From: Lentzea guizhouensis
GTDB lineage: Bacteria; Actinomycetota; Actinomycetes; Mycobacteriales; Pseudonocardiaceae
Reading direction: 5' to 3'
Assembly (NCBI RefSeq): GCF_001701025.1
Contig: NZ_CP016793.1
Span: 4,464,001-4,528,000 of the forward strand
DNA length: 64,000 nucleotides
In this document: positions 45,057-54,590 of the stretch, piece by piece
Layout: every line of letters starts with the position of its first letter
How positions within the stretch are numbered: position 1 is the first letter of the stretch
Translations under genes and position numbers: made by a program
The notes under the pieces: generated by a model
Told to the model about the DNA's origin: nothing
Database searches by the model: none
The model's input: the letters and a program-made list of their open reading frames with translations, nothing else

Positions 45057-46265
45057 ATGCCCGTTGAACAGCACTACCTGGTTGGCCTCGATCTCCGGGG
45101 CCGGCGCGTCCTCGTGGTCGGCGGAGGCACCGTCGCCCAGCGGCGCCTGCCCCGCCTGATCGCCTCCGGCGCCGTCGTCGAGCTCGTGTCGCCGTCCGTG
45201 ACCCCCGCCGTGCAGGGCATGGTCGACGCGGGCGAGCTGACGTGGCACGAACGGCGGTTCGAGGCCGGTGACGTCGAGGGCGCCTGGTACGTGCTGGCGT
45301 GCACGTCTGATGTCGATGTGAACGCACAGATCGGCGAAGAGGCACTATCGCAGCGTGTGTTCTGCGTGCGCGCGGACATCGCCGTGGAGGGCACGGCCGT
45401 GACTCCGGCCGTGGGCTCGCACGACGGCATGGTGGTCGGTGTGCTGGCAGGCGGCGAACACCGCCGCTCGGCCGCGGTCCGCGACGGCCTCGTGTCGGCC
45501 CTGCGCGACGGCCGGATCGCCGACCAGGCCTCACCGCCCGTCGGCGTCGCCCTGGTCGGTGGCGGCCCCGGCGACCCCGAGCTGATCACGGTGCAGGGCA
45601 AGCGTTTGCTGGCCCAGGCGGACGTGGTCGTCGCCGACCGCCTGGCACCCCGCGAACTGCTGGAAGAACTCCCGGCGCACGTCGAGGTCGTGGACGCCGC
45701 GAAGATCCCCTACGGCCGCGCGGCCACGCAGGACTTCATCAACCAGACGCTGGTCGACCGCGCCAAGGAGGGCAAGTTCGTCGTCCGGCTGAAGGGCGGC
45801 GACCCGTACGTCTTCGGCCGCGGCTTCGAGGAGCTGCTGGCGTGCGCCGAGGCCGGCATCCCGGTGACCGTGGTCCCCGGCGTGACGTCCGCGTTCGGTG
45901 TGCCCGCATTGGCCGGTGTGCCGGTCACGCACCGAGGGGTGGCACACGAGGTAGTAGTCGTCTCCGGCCACGTCGCACCCGATGACCCACGCTCGCTCGT
46001 CGACTGGCCGGCCATCGCACGCCTGCAGGGCACGGTCGTGCTGATGATGGCCGTCGAACGCGCAGGTGCGTTCGCAACGGCGTTGATGCAGGGCCGCCCC
46101 GGCACCACCCCGGTCGCCGTGGTCCAGGAGGGCAGCACCGCCGCCCAGCGCGTGTACCGGTCCACTTTGGAAACCCTCGGCGCCGACGTCGTGGCCTGGG
46201 GCGTCCGCCCGCCGGCGATCATCGTGGTCGGCCCGGTCGCCGGCATCGGCGCCGCGCACAGCTGA
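45057..46265 (+). CDS. cysG: Siroheme synthase / uroporphyrinogen-III C-methyltransferase
   Basis: 402-residue bifunctional protein (M. tuberculosis Rv2847c has about the same length). Residues ~5-150 are the NAD-dependent precorrin-2 dehydrogenase/ferrochelatase (VLVVGGGTVAQRRLPRL); residues ~165-400 are the SAM-dependent methyltransferase with LVGGGPGDPELITVQG, VVADRLAP, VRLKGGDPYVFGRG and VVPGVTSAFGVPAL, all intact. It makes precorrin-2 and siroheme for sulfite and nitrite reductases. ATG 45057 follows GATGCT by seven bases. Its intact motifs contrast with the degraded methyltransferase relatives just upstream. Confidence 0.95.
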   Translation: MPVEQHYLVGLDLRGRRVLVVGGGTVAQRRLPRLIASGAVVELVSPSVTPAVQGMVDAGELTWHERRFEAGDVEGAWYVLACTSDVDVNAQIGEEALSQRVFCVRADIAVEGTAVTPAVGSHDGMVVGVLAGGEHRRSAAVRDGLVSALRDGRIADQASPPVGVALVGGGPGDPELITVQGKRLLAQADVVVADRLAPRELLEELPAHVEVVDAAKIPYGRAATQDFINQTLVDRAKEGKFVVRLKGGDPYVFGRGFEELLACAEAGIPVTVVPGVTSAFGVPALAGVPVTHRGVAHEVVVVSGHVAPDDPRSLVDWPAIARLQGTVVLMMAVERAGAFATALMQGRPGTTPVAVVQEGSTAAQRVYRSTLETLGADVVAWGVRPPAIIVVGPVAGIGAAHS

Positions 46266-46413
46266 CCGTCCAAGGGCCGTCCAGCCCCCGCGAAGCAGTC
46301 TCTGACCGGCTGCGGCACCGTGACCACGAACGTCGCCGCGTTCACCCAGAAACGGCGAATCCGTGCTCGCCGTGAGCAGGTACCAGTTCCGCCCCGTACG
46401 CCACCCTGCGCAC

Positions 46414-46454
46414 GACGAAGGCCGCCTCCCCGAAGCGGGGAGGCGGCCTTCGTC
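46414..46454. terminator. Strong 18-bp hairpin terminator
   Basis: GACGAAGGCCGCCTCCCC (46414-46431) pairs perfectly with GGGGAGGCGGCCTTCGTC (46437-46454) around a five-base loop. It starts 11 bases after the stop that the corrected helicase frame would use (46466) and also follows the siroheme synthase gene, so it can serve both strands. Confidence 0.85.
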
Positions 46455-46457
46455 AGA

Positions 46458-47987
46458 TCAGGCGATCAGTGCTGCGGTGCGCGGCGCGGACGGCCGGTGG
46501 TGCTGCCGCCTCGACGCGGACCGCCACCCTCGCGGACGGCGGGCCGCTGCGGAACTCGCCGCCCTCGGAGCGCCGGCCGGAGCCGCCGCGGCCGCCGGTG
46601 GCCGGGCGCCGAAGCGACGGCCGTTGCCGCCGGAGCGGCGGGCGGGCTTCTCGCGTTCGACGATCGGCTCGCCGCTCGGGGTGCGGGCACCCGTGATGCG
46701 GATCAGGTCGTCGTCGCCGGGGCGGACCTTGGTGCTCTCCGGGCGGATGCCCGCGCGGGCGGCCATGCCCTGGACGGCGCGGCGCTGGTCGTGCGTGACC
46801 AGCGTGACGACCGTGCCGGACTGGCCGGCGCGCGCGGTGCGGCCCGCGCGGTGCAGGTAGTCCTTCGGGTCGGCCGGCGGGTCGACGTGGACGACCAGCG
46901 AGACGTCGTCCACGTGGATGCCGCGGGCGGCCACGTCCGTCGCGATCAGGACCGGCATGGTCCCATCGCGGAAGTCGCCGAGCACGCGGGTGCGCGCGCT
47001 CTGCGCCTTACCGCCGTGCAGCGCGCCGGCGTTGACGCCCATCGAACGCAGCTTCTTGGCCAGGCGGTCGACGTGGTGCTTGGTGCGCACGAACATGATC
47101 GTGCGGCCCTCGCGCGCGGCCACCTCGGTCACCACGTTCTGCTTGTCCTCGGCGGACACGAACAGCAGGTGGTGGTCCATCGTCGTGACGCTGGCGGTGG
47201 CCGGGGCCACCGAGTGCGTCACCGGGTTGTGCAGGTACTGGCGGACCAGCTTGTCCACGTCGCCGTCGAGCGTCGCGGAGAACAGCAGGCGCTGGCCGTC
47301 CTGCGGGGTCAGGTCCATGATCGCGCGGACCTGGGGCATGAAGCCCATGTCGGCCATCTGGTCGGCCTCGTCCAGTGCGGTGATCTCGACCTGGGACAGG
47401 TCGCAGGTCCCCTGGCGGACGTGGTCGGACAGGCGGCCCGGCGTGGCGATGAGCAGGTCGACGCCGCGGCGCAGGTGGTCGATCTGGCGCGGGAACGACG
47501 TGCCGCCGACGACCACGCGGCACCACATGTTGAGCGCGCGGGCGTGCGGCATGAGCGCCGTCTCCACCTGCATCGCGAGCTCGCGAGTCGGGACGAGGAT
47601 CAGGCCACGCGGCTTGTGCGGCGTGGAGCGGCCGCCCGCGAGGCGGGTCAGCATGGCGAGACCGAACGCCAGCGTCTTGCCGGAGCCCGTCTGGCCACGG
47701 CCGAGGATGTCCCGGCCCGACATCGCGTCGGGCAGGGTGGCGGCCTGGATCGGGAACGGTGCGGTGATCTCGTTGGCGACGAGCGACTTGATCAGCGCGT
47801 CGGCCAAGCCGAGCTCAGCGAACGAGGGCAGCGGGCCTTCCGGCAGCGTGCTCTCGACGTGCTCGGCGACGATCGGCTCCTCGACCCGCTGCTGCGGGCG
47901 CGAGGAGTTGCCCTGGCGGTTCGAGCGGCGCCGCGGTGACCTGCGGCTCTGTACGCGCTCGGAACGGCCTTCGGACATTGATGGCAA
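46458..47987 (-). CDS. DEAD-box RNA helicase (C-terminal tail frame uncertain)
   Basis: ATP-dependent RNA helicase of about 510 residues. All motifs are present: Q-motif region FPIQAATLP, motif I GQTGSGKT, PTRELAMQV, motif II DEADQM, SAT, and in domain 2 ATDVAARGIH and HRAGRTARAG. The C-terminal basic tail, however, reads like sequence in three frames: after RRFGARPP the Gly/Arg-rich sense continues in a second frame (GGRGGSGRRSEGGEFRSG) and then in a third (REGGGPRRGGSTTGRP) that stops at 46466. Two small indels near 46600 and 46535 would restore it. TTG 47987 has GGAGG six bases upstream; ATG 47978 is the alternative. Homologues act in ribosome assembly and mRNA decay. Confidence 0.9.
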   Translation of the reverse strand: MPSMSEGRSERVQSRRSPRRRSNRQGNSSRPQQRVEEPIVAEHVESTLPEGPLPSFAELGLADALIKSLVANEITAPFPIQAATLPDAMSGRDILGRGQTGSGKTLAFGLAMLTRLAGGRSTPHKPRGLILVPTRELAMQVETALMPHARALNMWCRVVVGGTSFPRQIDHLRRGVDLLIATPGRLSDHVRQGTCDLSQVEITALDEADQMADMGFMPQVRAIMDLTPQDGQRLLFSATLDGDVDKLVRQYLHNPVTHSVAPATASVTTMDHHLLFVSAEDKQNVVTEVAAREGRTIMFVRTKHHVDRLAKKLRSMGVNAGALHGGKAQSARTRVLGDFRDGTMPVLIATDVAARGIHVDDVSLVVHVDPPADPKDYLHRAGRTARAGQSGTVVTLVTHDQRRAVQGMAARAGIRPESTKVRPGDDDLIRITGARTPSGEPIVEREKPARRSGGNGRRFGARPPAAAAAPAGAPRAASSAAARRPRGWRSASRRQHHRPSAPRTAALIA

Positions 47988-48165
47988 AACAAACCTCCGA
48001 GACATGGCACGTCTCAAGGCTGCCCCGCGCTTGTCGCGGTGCCAGTTCACAAGGACGAGCCCGGCGTGGTGGTCACGCCTGGATGAGTGGGTGGACGCAC
48101 CGGTCAACGGCGGTCAGGCCTTCATCGGTGCACTTACCAGTCTAGCTGATCAATGGCGACACCTC

Positions 48166-48203
48166 GCGCGCCCGGCAGTGTCGTTGGACACGGCCGGGCG
48201 CGC
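48166..48203 (-). terminator. Terminator after RIO kinase gene
   Basis: GCGCGCCCGGC (48166-48176) pairs with GCCGGGCGCGC (48193-48203); an inner GTGTC/GACAC stem tightens the loop. It starts eight bases after the kinase stop on the minus strand and separates it from the helicase promoter region. Confidence 0.75.
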
Positions 48204-48211
48204 AACGTGGG

Positions 48212-49177
48212 TCACGCCATACCGGCAACGTCCAGCAGGGTCGCCACCAGCGCGGACGGGTCGCCGATCTCCGGTGGCAGGCCGCGGGCGGCGAACCAGC
48301 CGGCGATGTTGCGGACGTCGCGGTCGAGGAACTCCACCCCGCGCGGGTTCGCGACGAGGTCGACCACCTGGGGCAGGTCGATCATGACCAGCCTGCCCTC
48401 GTGGACCATCAGGTTGAACGCGGACAGGTCGCCGTGCGTCAGGCCCGCCTCGGCGAGCGTCGTCAGCGTCGCGACCAGCTGCCGCCACAGGTCGAGCAGC
48501 TCGTCCTCGTCCGGACGTGCCTGCGCAAGCCGCGGGGCAGCGTTGCCGTCGTCGTCTCCGATGAACTCCAGCAGCAGCTCGGTGCCGCTGCGCTGCACCG
48601 GGTACGGCACGGGCGCGCCGATCTGCCACAGCTGGGTGAGCGCGGCGAACTCCGCGACCGCCCACTGCTCCGCGATCAGGTTGCGCCCGAACGCGGTGCG
48701 GTTCTGGATCGCCCGCATCTCGCGGGACTTCTTCATCCGGCGACCCTCCAGGTACCCCGCGTCGCGGTGGAACATCCGGTGGTCGTTGCTGCGGTAGCGC
48801 TTGGCGGCGAGCAGGCACGCCTGGTCACCCAGCGCGCGTTCCAGCAGGAAGACGTCCGCCTCCTTGCCGGTCTTCACGATGCCCAGCTCGCGGTCGACCG
48901 CGGCCAGCTCCGTGACGAGCCAGCTCGGGCGGGGTTTCGGCCCCTGGTCGGCGTCGCCCCAGGTGGACCAGCGGTCGCCGTCCTCCGGGGTGTCCGCCGC
49001 GCTGAGCTGGTCCTCGCGCAGCCTGGCGATCCGCAGCTTCTCTTCTTCGGTCATGCGGCCGCGACGCGCCGGTTCCGCGTCGTCGGCGGTGCGCTTGCCG
49101 CGCTTTCCCTTGCGCCGCATGGTGTCGGCGCCGTCGAGAGAGGATTCGAAACGTTCGTAGAGATCGTGCTCGCGCAC
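48212..49177 (-). CDS. RIO1-family serine kinase
   Basis: 321-residue atypical protein kinase. After a basic N-terminal ~100 residues (MRRKGKRGKR) comes the RIO core: nucleotide loop KTGKEADVFLL, catalytic Lys in AAKRYRS, catalytic loop THGDLSAFNLMV and metal-binding Asp in VMIDLPQVVD. Archaeal and eukaryotic RIO1 act in ribosome maturation; bacterial targets are unknown. GTG 49177 has AGGAGA with seven bases spacing. The frame remains open to 49300 but that part lacks homology. Proximity to the DEAD-box helicase is compatible with an RNA or ribosome role. Confidence 0.9.
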   Translation of the reverse strand: MREHDLYERFESSLDGADTMRRKGKRGKRTADDAEPARRGRMTEEEKLRIARLREDQLSAADTPEDGDRWSTWGDADQGPKPRPSWLVTELAAVDRELGIVKTGKEADVFLLERALGDQACLLAAKRYRSNDHRMFHRDAGYLEGRRMKKSREMRAIQNRTAFGRNLIAEQWAVAEFAALTQLWQIGAPVPYPVQRSGTELLLEFIGDDDGNAAPRLAQARPDEDELLDLWRQLVATLTTLAEAGLTHGDLSAFNLMVHEGRLVMIDLPQVVDLVANPRGVEFLDRDVRNIAGWFAARGLPPEIGDPSALVATLLDVAGMA

Positions 49178-49378
49178 GGTGGGGTCTCCTGGAAGGTGGA
49201 GGTGACCGCCCCACTGGCGCTCTGCGATCAAACGGTGCTGATCAGGCGCGAAGGGCGGAGGGACGGGTCGGTGCCGCGTCCATGACAGGCTCTGACACAA
49301 CGCACCTCCTCTACTCCCACGCGCCGCGTTTCGGCTGCGGTGAAGCTTGCCCTGCGGTCAACAGGGCGCGCAACCGAT

Positions 49379-50107
49379 TTAATCCGTGATCAGGTCGGCG
49401 GTCTTCGCGCCGGTGGGCACGAGCCGCATCCCGGCCTTCTCCGCGAGCTTGACCAGGCCCTTCAGGTCGCTCGGCTCGGCACGGCCGGCCGCGATGGCAC
49501 GGGCGAGCAGCCCCTTGTGCGCCTTGTTGAAGTGGCTGACGACCTTGCCCTCGCTCGTGACCACCCGGACGACGACGGCGTGCGGGATCTTCGCAAGACT
49601 GGAGTAGGCGCCGGACCGCAGGTCGACGACGAACTCGTCGGCCTCCCGCAGCACCGGCTCCAGTGCGGGCTTCCACAGCGTGCGCAGGCTGCCGTGCGCG
49701 GGCAACGTGCTGCCGCCCGACAACCGGTACGCCGGCACCGGGTCACCCCCGCGCACCACCCCGAACAACGCCGACGCCACCGCCAGCCGCTCGTAGGCGC
49801 GCTCGCGTTCGGCCTTCTTGAGCGTCGGGAAGTCCAGCGCGTCGTAGAGCACGCCGGTGTACCTCGTCAGCGCCGGCATCGTCGCGGACGTGCGCACGGC
49901 CGCGTTGCGGTGCACCTCGTCGACCTGGCGCTCGGAGATGTCGAGCGCCTTCAGGCTCGCCGGGACGTCCCGCGCCAGGTCGGCCAATGCCGACACGAGC
50001 TTGTCGCGCACGGGGTTGAGCTCCGGGAACGACAGCACGTCGAGGTCGAGCGGCGCACCCCCGCCGCCGATCGCCTTGGTCTCCGACGGGGGAAGCAGCA
50101 CCAGCAC
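49379..50107 (-). CDS. yaaA: YaaA-family protein (peroxide stress)
   Basis: 242-residue member of the YaaA/DUF328 family, whose E. coli namesake lowers free iron during hydrogen peroxide stress and binds DNA. Family landmarks: LLPPSETK at the very N-terminus, RYTGVLYDAL, PVPAYRLSGG, and FNKAHKGLLAR with the conserved basic residues. GTG 50107 follows TACTCT by six bases, so probably leaderless. A methyltransferase gene lies 25 bases upstream on the same strand. Confidence 0.92.
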   Translation of the reverse strand: MLVLLPPSETKAIGGGGAPLDLDVLSFPELNPVRDKLVSALADLARDVPASLKALDISERQVDEVHRNAAVRTSATMPALTRYTGVLYDALDFPTLKKAERERAYERLAVASALFGVVRGGDPVPAYRLSGGSTLPAHGSLRTLWKPALEPVLREADEFVVDLRSGAYSSLAKIPHAVVVRVVTSEGKVVSHFNKAHKGLLARAIAAGRAEPSDLKGLVKLAEKAGMRLVPTGAKTADLITD

Positions 50108-50132
50108 GGGTGAAGAGTAGCGGCGTTGCTCC

Positions 50133-50900
50133 TCACGGCGCCTGCAGCGTCAGGTAGGCGAGACCCATCACGCCGCGCCAGCCGTGCAGCCGGTAGTTGC
50201 GCTGCCGGTCGGCCTTGGCACGGATCTCCCCGGTGTGCGGGGAGTCCGGGTTGGCGCGCAGCCAGCGTTCCCAGGCCAGGCCGTGCCCGTTCTCGAACAC
50301 GTCCCACTCGTCGCGGCTCGCCTGCTCGGCCCACAGCAACCGGTAGCCGTGCTCGAGCGCGAGGTCGACCAGCCCGGCGAGCGAGTGGTACTGCTCGCGG
50401 GGCACCGGCATGGCGGCGAGCTGCGCCGCGGTGGGTTCCTGTTCCCAGAAGCCCTCGCCCAGCAACAACCTCCCGCCCGGCCGCAACAGCTCCCTGGCGG
50501 CGGTGAGCGCGTTCACGGTGTGCCGCACCGGGTCTCCGCCCCAGACCTGACTGGCGCCGTTGACGATCACGGCGTCGGCGGGCCGGTCCGGCCGCCACTG
50601 GCCGACGTCGGCCACTTCGAGGCTGACCCGGTCCGCGAGCCCGCGCCTCTCGGCGTTGGCGCGGCCGTGCGCGATGTCGACCTCGTTCAGGTCGACACCC
50701 GTGCCGGTGGCGGTGGGCGCGGCTTCGAGCGTGCGGAGCAGCAGCTCCGCCCACCCGCACCCGAGGTCGAGCACGTGTCCGCCGTCGAGCGGCAGCAGCG
50801 AGTTCACCAGGCGGGCGGCCCGTTCCTCGGACAGCGGTCCGTGGAACGTGACGTCGTGGTGCAGCGGCGTGATCTCCGGAGTCGTCATCGCCATCAGCAT
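50133..50900 (-). CDS. Class I SAM-dependent methyltransferase
   Basis: 255-residue small-molecule methyltransferase. SAM motif I is GGHVLDLGCGWAELLLRTLE (about 49-68), an acidic turn follows in GTGVDLNEVDIAHGRA, and VIVNGASQVWGG is the motif preceding the active site. No substrate domain can be identified. ATG 50900 has GGAAAG seven bases upstream; ATGs at 50894 and 50888 are in frame. It precedes yaaA by 25 bases. Confidence 0.88.
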   Translation of the reverse strand: MLMAMTTPEITPLHHDVTFHGPLSEERAARLVNSLLPLDGGHVLDLGCGWAELLLRTLEAAPTATGTGVDLNEVDIAHGRANAERRGLADRVSLEVADVGQWRPDRPADAVIVNGASQVWGGDPVRHTVNALTAARELLRPGGRLLLGEGFWEQEPTAAQLAAMPVPREQYHSLAGLVDLALEHGYRLLWAEQASRDEWDVFENGHGLAWERWLRANPDSPHTGEIRAKADRQRNYRLHGWRGVMGLAYLTLQAP

Positions 50901-50974
50901 GGCGCCGCTTTCCGTTCCGGGGCAACGCGTTATTCAGTTGTCGGGGGCATCACCTCCGCGTAGCTTCGGTCGGC

Positions 50975-51934
50975 GTGGAACTCGTGTGGCGTGCGCTCAC
51001 CACCGCGGACATCCCCGCGGTGACCGCGCTGTGGGCCGCGGCCGAGGCGGCCGACGACACCGGCGAGCTGCTGTCCGAAGAGGACGTCGCCGAGTCGTTC
51101 GCCAAGGCGGACCTGCCCGCCGGCTCGCTCGCCGTGCTCGTCGACGACGTGCTCGCCGCCCACGGCCTGGTGATGCTGCGCGACAACCCCGCCGGCACCC
51201 ACCGCGTCCGCCTCGACGGCGTGGTGCACCCGCGGTTCCGCCGCAACGGCATCGGCCGTCAGCTGATGCAGCGCCTCGTCGCGATGGCGCGAGACCTGCA
51301 CTCGGCCCGGCACCGGGCCATGCCGCTGGTGGTGACCACCATGGTCGAGAGCGGCTGCTCCGGCCACGTCGCGCTGTGCGAGCGGCTGGGATTCGCCGCG
51401 GACCGCCACTTCCACGAGCTGGAGGTGGCACTGGGCGAGTCACTCGCCCAGCTCCCGACCCCGGCCGGGTACGAGGTCGTGCCCTTCTCCGCCGCCCGCC
51501 ACGAAGAGGTGCGCCAGGTCTGCAACACGGCCTTCGCACAGCACTGGGGCTCGGTCGACCGCAGCCCCGCCGAATGGGCCGCGTCGTTCACCGACAGCAA
51601 GCGGTTCGTCCCGGAGACCTCCTTCCTGGCGCTCGCGGACGGCGCCGTGATCGGTTTCGTGCTGGCCAGGCACTACCCGGCCGTGTTCGAGACGACCGGC
51701 GTCCGCGAACTGTGGATCGGGGACGTCGGCACGCTCGCCGACCACCGCGGCCGCGGTGTGGCCTCCGCCCTGCTGAGCCGGACGCTGGCTCGGGCGAGGG
51801 AGCAGGGGTACCACCGGGCCGGGTTGTCGGTGGACACGGCGAACCCGACCAGCGCGCTCGGGGTGTACGAGCGGGCGGGGTTCGGGGTGGCGCGGACCTG
51901 GGCGGACTACGGGCTGCCCGTGGAGCCGGCTTAG
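50975..51934 (+). CDS. Protein with two GNAT domains
   Basis: 319 residues with two tandem acetyltransferase folds. The first has VHPRFRRNGIGRQLMQRLV as acetyl-CoA loop, the second GDVGTLADHRGRGVASALLSRTL; the C-terminal GVYERAGFGVARTWADY is the standard GNAT end. The double-domain layout is shared with mycothiol synthase MshD, but the identifying residues are not clear enough to call it that. GTG 50975 follows TAGCTT by eight bases. A G-quadruplex motif begins ten bases after its stop. Confidence 0.87.
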   Translation: MELVWRALTTADIPAVTALWAAAEAADDTGELLSEEDVAESFAKADLPAGSLAVLVDDVLAAHGLVMLRDNPAGTHRVRLDGVVHPRFRRNGIGRQLMQRLVAMARDLHSARHRAMPLVVTTMVESGCSGHVALCERLGFAADRHFHELEVALGESLAQLPTPAGYEVVPFSAARHEEVRQVCNTAFAQHWGSVDRSPAEWAASFTDSKRFVPETSFLALADGAVIGFVLARHYPAVFETTGVRELWIGDVGTLADHRGRGVASALLSRTLARAREQGYHRAGLSVDTANPTSALGVYERAGFGVARTWADYGLPVEPA

Positions 51935-52339
51935 GCGATGTGCCGGGTTGGGCGGGCAGGGCGTGCCGGGCAGGTCGGGCCGGGCTCGTGCGGCTGAGGG
52001 CCGGGTGCGGCTGAGCGGTCAGGTGTGGCTGAGCGGCCGGGGTGGTGTGGCTGGCTCGGGTGGGCTGGGCTGAGTGACTGGGCTGGTCGGGCTGCGTCGG
52101 GTCGGCTGGGCTGGGCGGGAGCGGTTGCGCTCCGGCGGCAGGGTCAGGTCGAGGCGAGCAGTCGGGACTGCGGCGAGCTCACTTGCGGGACGGACTGAGG
52201 TCGGTCAGCCCAACCGGCTTGGTGAGCCGGGCTGGGCGGACCCGTGCCGTGACCGACGCGGCCCCGAGCGCTCGGCGTGCACGAGCGCGGCGGGTTCGAG
52301 CCGGTCCTGACCGGTTGCCCGTCCGGAGTGCGGAAGGGC
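51935..52339. repeat. Low-complexity, G/T-skewed intergenic region
   Basis: 405 bases without a believable gene. The plus strand is strongly enriched in G and T and consists of degenerate short repeats such as GGGCTGG, CGGGTCGG and TGGCTGAGCGG. At 51945-51961 is a textbook G-quadruplex motif (GGG-TT-GGG-C-GGG-CA-GGG). Frames spanning the area translate only to Gly/Arg/Trp-rich nonsense. From about 52200 composition becomes normal again. The 3' end of the VOC gene begins at 52340. Confidence 0.6.
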
Positions 52340-52699
52340 CTACAGCTCCTCGCCCGCCTGCCCCACGCAGAACTGGTTGCCGTCCGGGTCCGTCAGCACC
52401 GACCACACCAGGCCCGGCACGCTGTGCACGCCGACCTCGGTGGCGCCCAGCTCGACCAGGCGGGCGACCTCGGCCAGGCGGTCGGGGACGTGGGTGTCGA
52501 GGTGGACGCGGTTCTTGCCGGGGGTGGCGTCCGGGACCTGCTGGATGCCGAGGGCGGGGCCGCCCGGGGTGGTGGGGGCGAGGACGATGAACTCGCCCCA
52601 GTCGTTCTGGACCGCGGTGCCCAGGGCGGCGGTCCAGAAGTCGGCGAGCTTGCGGGCGTCGCCCGTGTCGATCGTGATCATGGCGATGGTCAGGGACAT
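52340..52699 (-). CDS. VOC-family protein (glyoxalase fold)
   Basis: 119-residue vicinal-oxygen-chelate protein: ITIDTGDARKLADFWTAALG opens the fold, NRVHLDTHVPD begins the second half and SVLTDPDGNQFCVGQ ends it, as in many small resistance or dioxygenase-like proteins of this type. No specific activity can be assigned. ATG 52699 follows TAGCGT by exactly seven bases (leaderless pattern). It is divergent from proS. Confidence 0.88.
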   Translation of the reverse strand: MSLTIAMITIDTGDARKLADFWTAALGTAVQNDWGEFIVLAPTTPGGPALGIQQVPDATPGKNRVHLDTHVPDRLAEVARLVELGATEVGVHSVPGLVWSVLTDPDGNQFCVGQAGEEL

Positions 52700-52835
52700 G
52701 GGAGGGACGCTACCCAGGGGGTCTGACAATTTCGGGTCGTTGCAGGTCAGCGCCCGCGAAACCAACCGTGCGCGAGTTCGTGCGCGGGCCAACCAGTAGG
52801 CTGCTCCAACAGCCCGTGAACGAGGAGTACCCACC

Positions 52836-54581
52836 GTGATCACCAGGATGTCGTCGTTGTTCCTGCGCACCCTTCGCGAGGATCCGGCGGACGCCGAAGT
52901 GCCCAGCCACAAGCTGCTGGTGCGCGCTGGCTACGTCCGCCGCGTCGCGCCGGGCGGGTACTCCTGGTTGCCGCTGGGGCTCAAGGTGCTGCGCAGGATC
53001 GAGGCCGTCGTCCGCGAGGAGATGGACGCCTTCGGGGCGCAGGAGATCCAGTTCCCCGCGCTGCTGCCCAAGGAGCCCTACGAGGCGACGAACCGGTGGG
53101 AGGAGTACGGGCCCAACCTGTTCCGGCTCAAGGACCGCAAGGGTGCCGACTTCCTGCTCGGGCCCACGCACGAGGAGCTCTTCACGCTCACCGTGAAGGG
53201 CGAGTACAGCTCCTACAAGGACTACCCGGTCACGCTCTACCAGATCCAGACCAAGTACCGGGACGAGGCGCGGCCCCGTGCGGGCATCCTGCGCGGGCGC
53301 GAGTTCCTGATGAAGGACTCGTACTCGTTCGACCTCACCGACGAGGGGCTGACGCAGTCCTACCAGGACCACCGCGACGCCTACATCCGCATCTTCGACC
53401 GGCTCGGCCTGGAGTACGTGATCGTCTCCGCCACGTCCGGCGCTATGGGCGGCTCGGCGTCCGAGGAGTTCCTGGCGGTCGCCGAGACCGGTGAGGACAC
53501 CTTCGTCAAGTCCACCGAGTCGGGTTACGCGGCCAACGTCGAGGCGGTCAAGACGCCCGCGCCCGCAGCACAGCCGGTCGACGACAAGCCCGCGGCGCAG
53601 GTGCACCACACGCCGAACACGCCCACCATCGAGTCCCTGGTGGACTTCCTCAACGCGAACACCGACCGCAAGTTCACCGCGGCGGACACGTTGAAGAACG
53701 TGCTCATCAAGACCCGCCAGCCCGGCGCGAAGGAGTGGGAGCTGCTCGCGGTCGCCGTCCCCGGTGACCGCGAGGTCGACTTCAAGCGCCTGGAAGCCGC
53801 GCTGGAGCCCGCCGAGGTCGCGATGCTGGAGGAGGGTGACTTCGCCAGGAACTCCTTCCTGGTCAAGGGGTACATCGGCCCGAAGGCGCTGCAGGACAAC
53901 GGCGTGCGCTACCTCGCCGACCCCCGCGTCGTCACCGGCACCGCGTGGGTGACGGGTGCTGACGAGACCGACCACCACGTCGTCGACCTGGTCGCCGGCC
54001 GCGACTTCACCCCCGACGGCGTCATCGACGTCGCCGAGGTGCGCGAGGGCGACCCGTCGCCCGACGGCAAGGGTGTGCTGGTCGCCGCGCGCGGCATCGA
54101 GATCGGCCACATCTTCCAGCTGGGCCGCAAGTACGCCGACGCGTTCTCGCTCGACGCGCTGGGTCCCGACTCGAAGCCGGTCCGCATCACCATGGGCTCG
54201 TACGGCATCGGCGTCTCGCGGCTGGTCGCGGTGATCGCGGAGCAGTCGCACGACGACCGCGGCCTGATCTGGCCCCGCAACGTCGCCCCCGCCGACGTGC
54301 ACGTGGTCGTGGCCGGCAAGGACGAGACGCTGACCGCCGCCGGTGAGGACTTCGCGAAGCAGCTCGACGCCAAGGGCGTGCAGGTGCTGCTGGACGACCG
54401 CAAGGCGAGCCCCGGCGTGAAGTTCGCGGACGCCGAGCTGATCGGCGTGCCGACCATCCTGGTGGTCGGCCGCGGCCTGCAGAACGGTGTCGTCGAGGTC
54501 AAGGACCGCCGGTCCGGCGACCGCGTCGAGGTGCCGGTCGCCGAGGTCGTCGACCACCTGGTCGCCCTGGTCGGCAGCTGA
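52836..54581 (+). CDS. proS: Prolyl-tRNA synthetase (bacterial type)
   Basis: 581-residue class II synthetase charging tRNA-Pro. Motif 1 region [17 protein letters not shown], motif 2 [25 protein letters not shown] and motif 3 [17 protein letters not shown] are present. Between motifs 2 and 3, residues ~225-385 form the INS editing domain ([25 protein letters not shown]), which clears Ala-tRNA-Pro; a C-terminal anticodon-binding domain follows. GTG 52836 has GAGGAG eight bases upstream. A 17-bp hairpin ends the transcript. In M. tuberculosis the gene (Rv2845c) also lies near cysG and cob genes. Confidence 0.97.
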   Translation: MITRMSSLFLRTLREDPADAEVPSHKLLVRAGYVRRVAPGGYSWLPLGLKVLRRIEAVVREEMDAFGAQEIQFPALLPKEPYEATNRWEEYGPNLFRLKDRKGADFLLGPTHEELFTLTVKGEYSSYKDYPVTLYQIQTKYRDEARPRAGILRGREFLMKDSYSFDLTDEGLTQSYQDHRDAYIRIFDRLGLEYVIVSATSGAMGGSASEEFLAVAETGEDTFVKSTESGYAANVEAVKTPAPAAQPVDDKPAAQVHHTPNTPTIESLVDFLNANTDRKFTAADTLKNVLIKTRQPGAKEWELLAVAVPGDREVDFKRLEAALEPAEVAMLEEGDFARNSFLVKGYIGPKALQDNGVRYLADPRVVTGTAWVTGADETDHHVVDLVAGRDFTPDGVIDVAEVREGDPSPDGKGVLVAARGIEIGHIFQLGRKYADAFSLDALGPDSKPVRITMGSYGIGVSRLVAVIAEQSHDDRGLIWPRNVAPADVHVVVAGKDETLTAAGEDFAKQLDAKGVQVLLDDRKASPGVKFADAELIGVPTILVVGRGLQNGVVEVKDRRSGDRVEVPVAEVVDHLVALVGS

Positions 54582-54590
54582 CCTGACCGC

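Noticed and set aside
52074..52310. ORF of Gly/Arg/Trp-rich composition
   Set aside because: Translation of low-complexity G/T repeats; no start signal or homology.
52730..52800. Direct repeat GTGCGCG-N5-GTGCGCG before proS as an operator
   Set aside because: Short, GC-simple and close to chance level in this composition; proS has a normal ribosome binding site and no further sign of special control.
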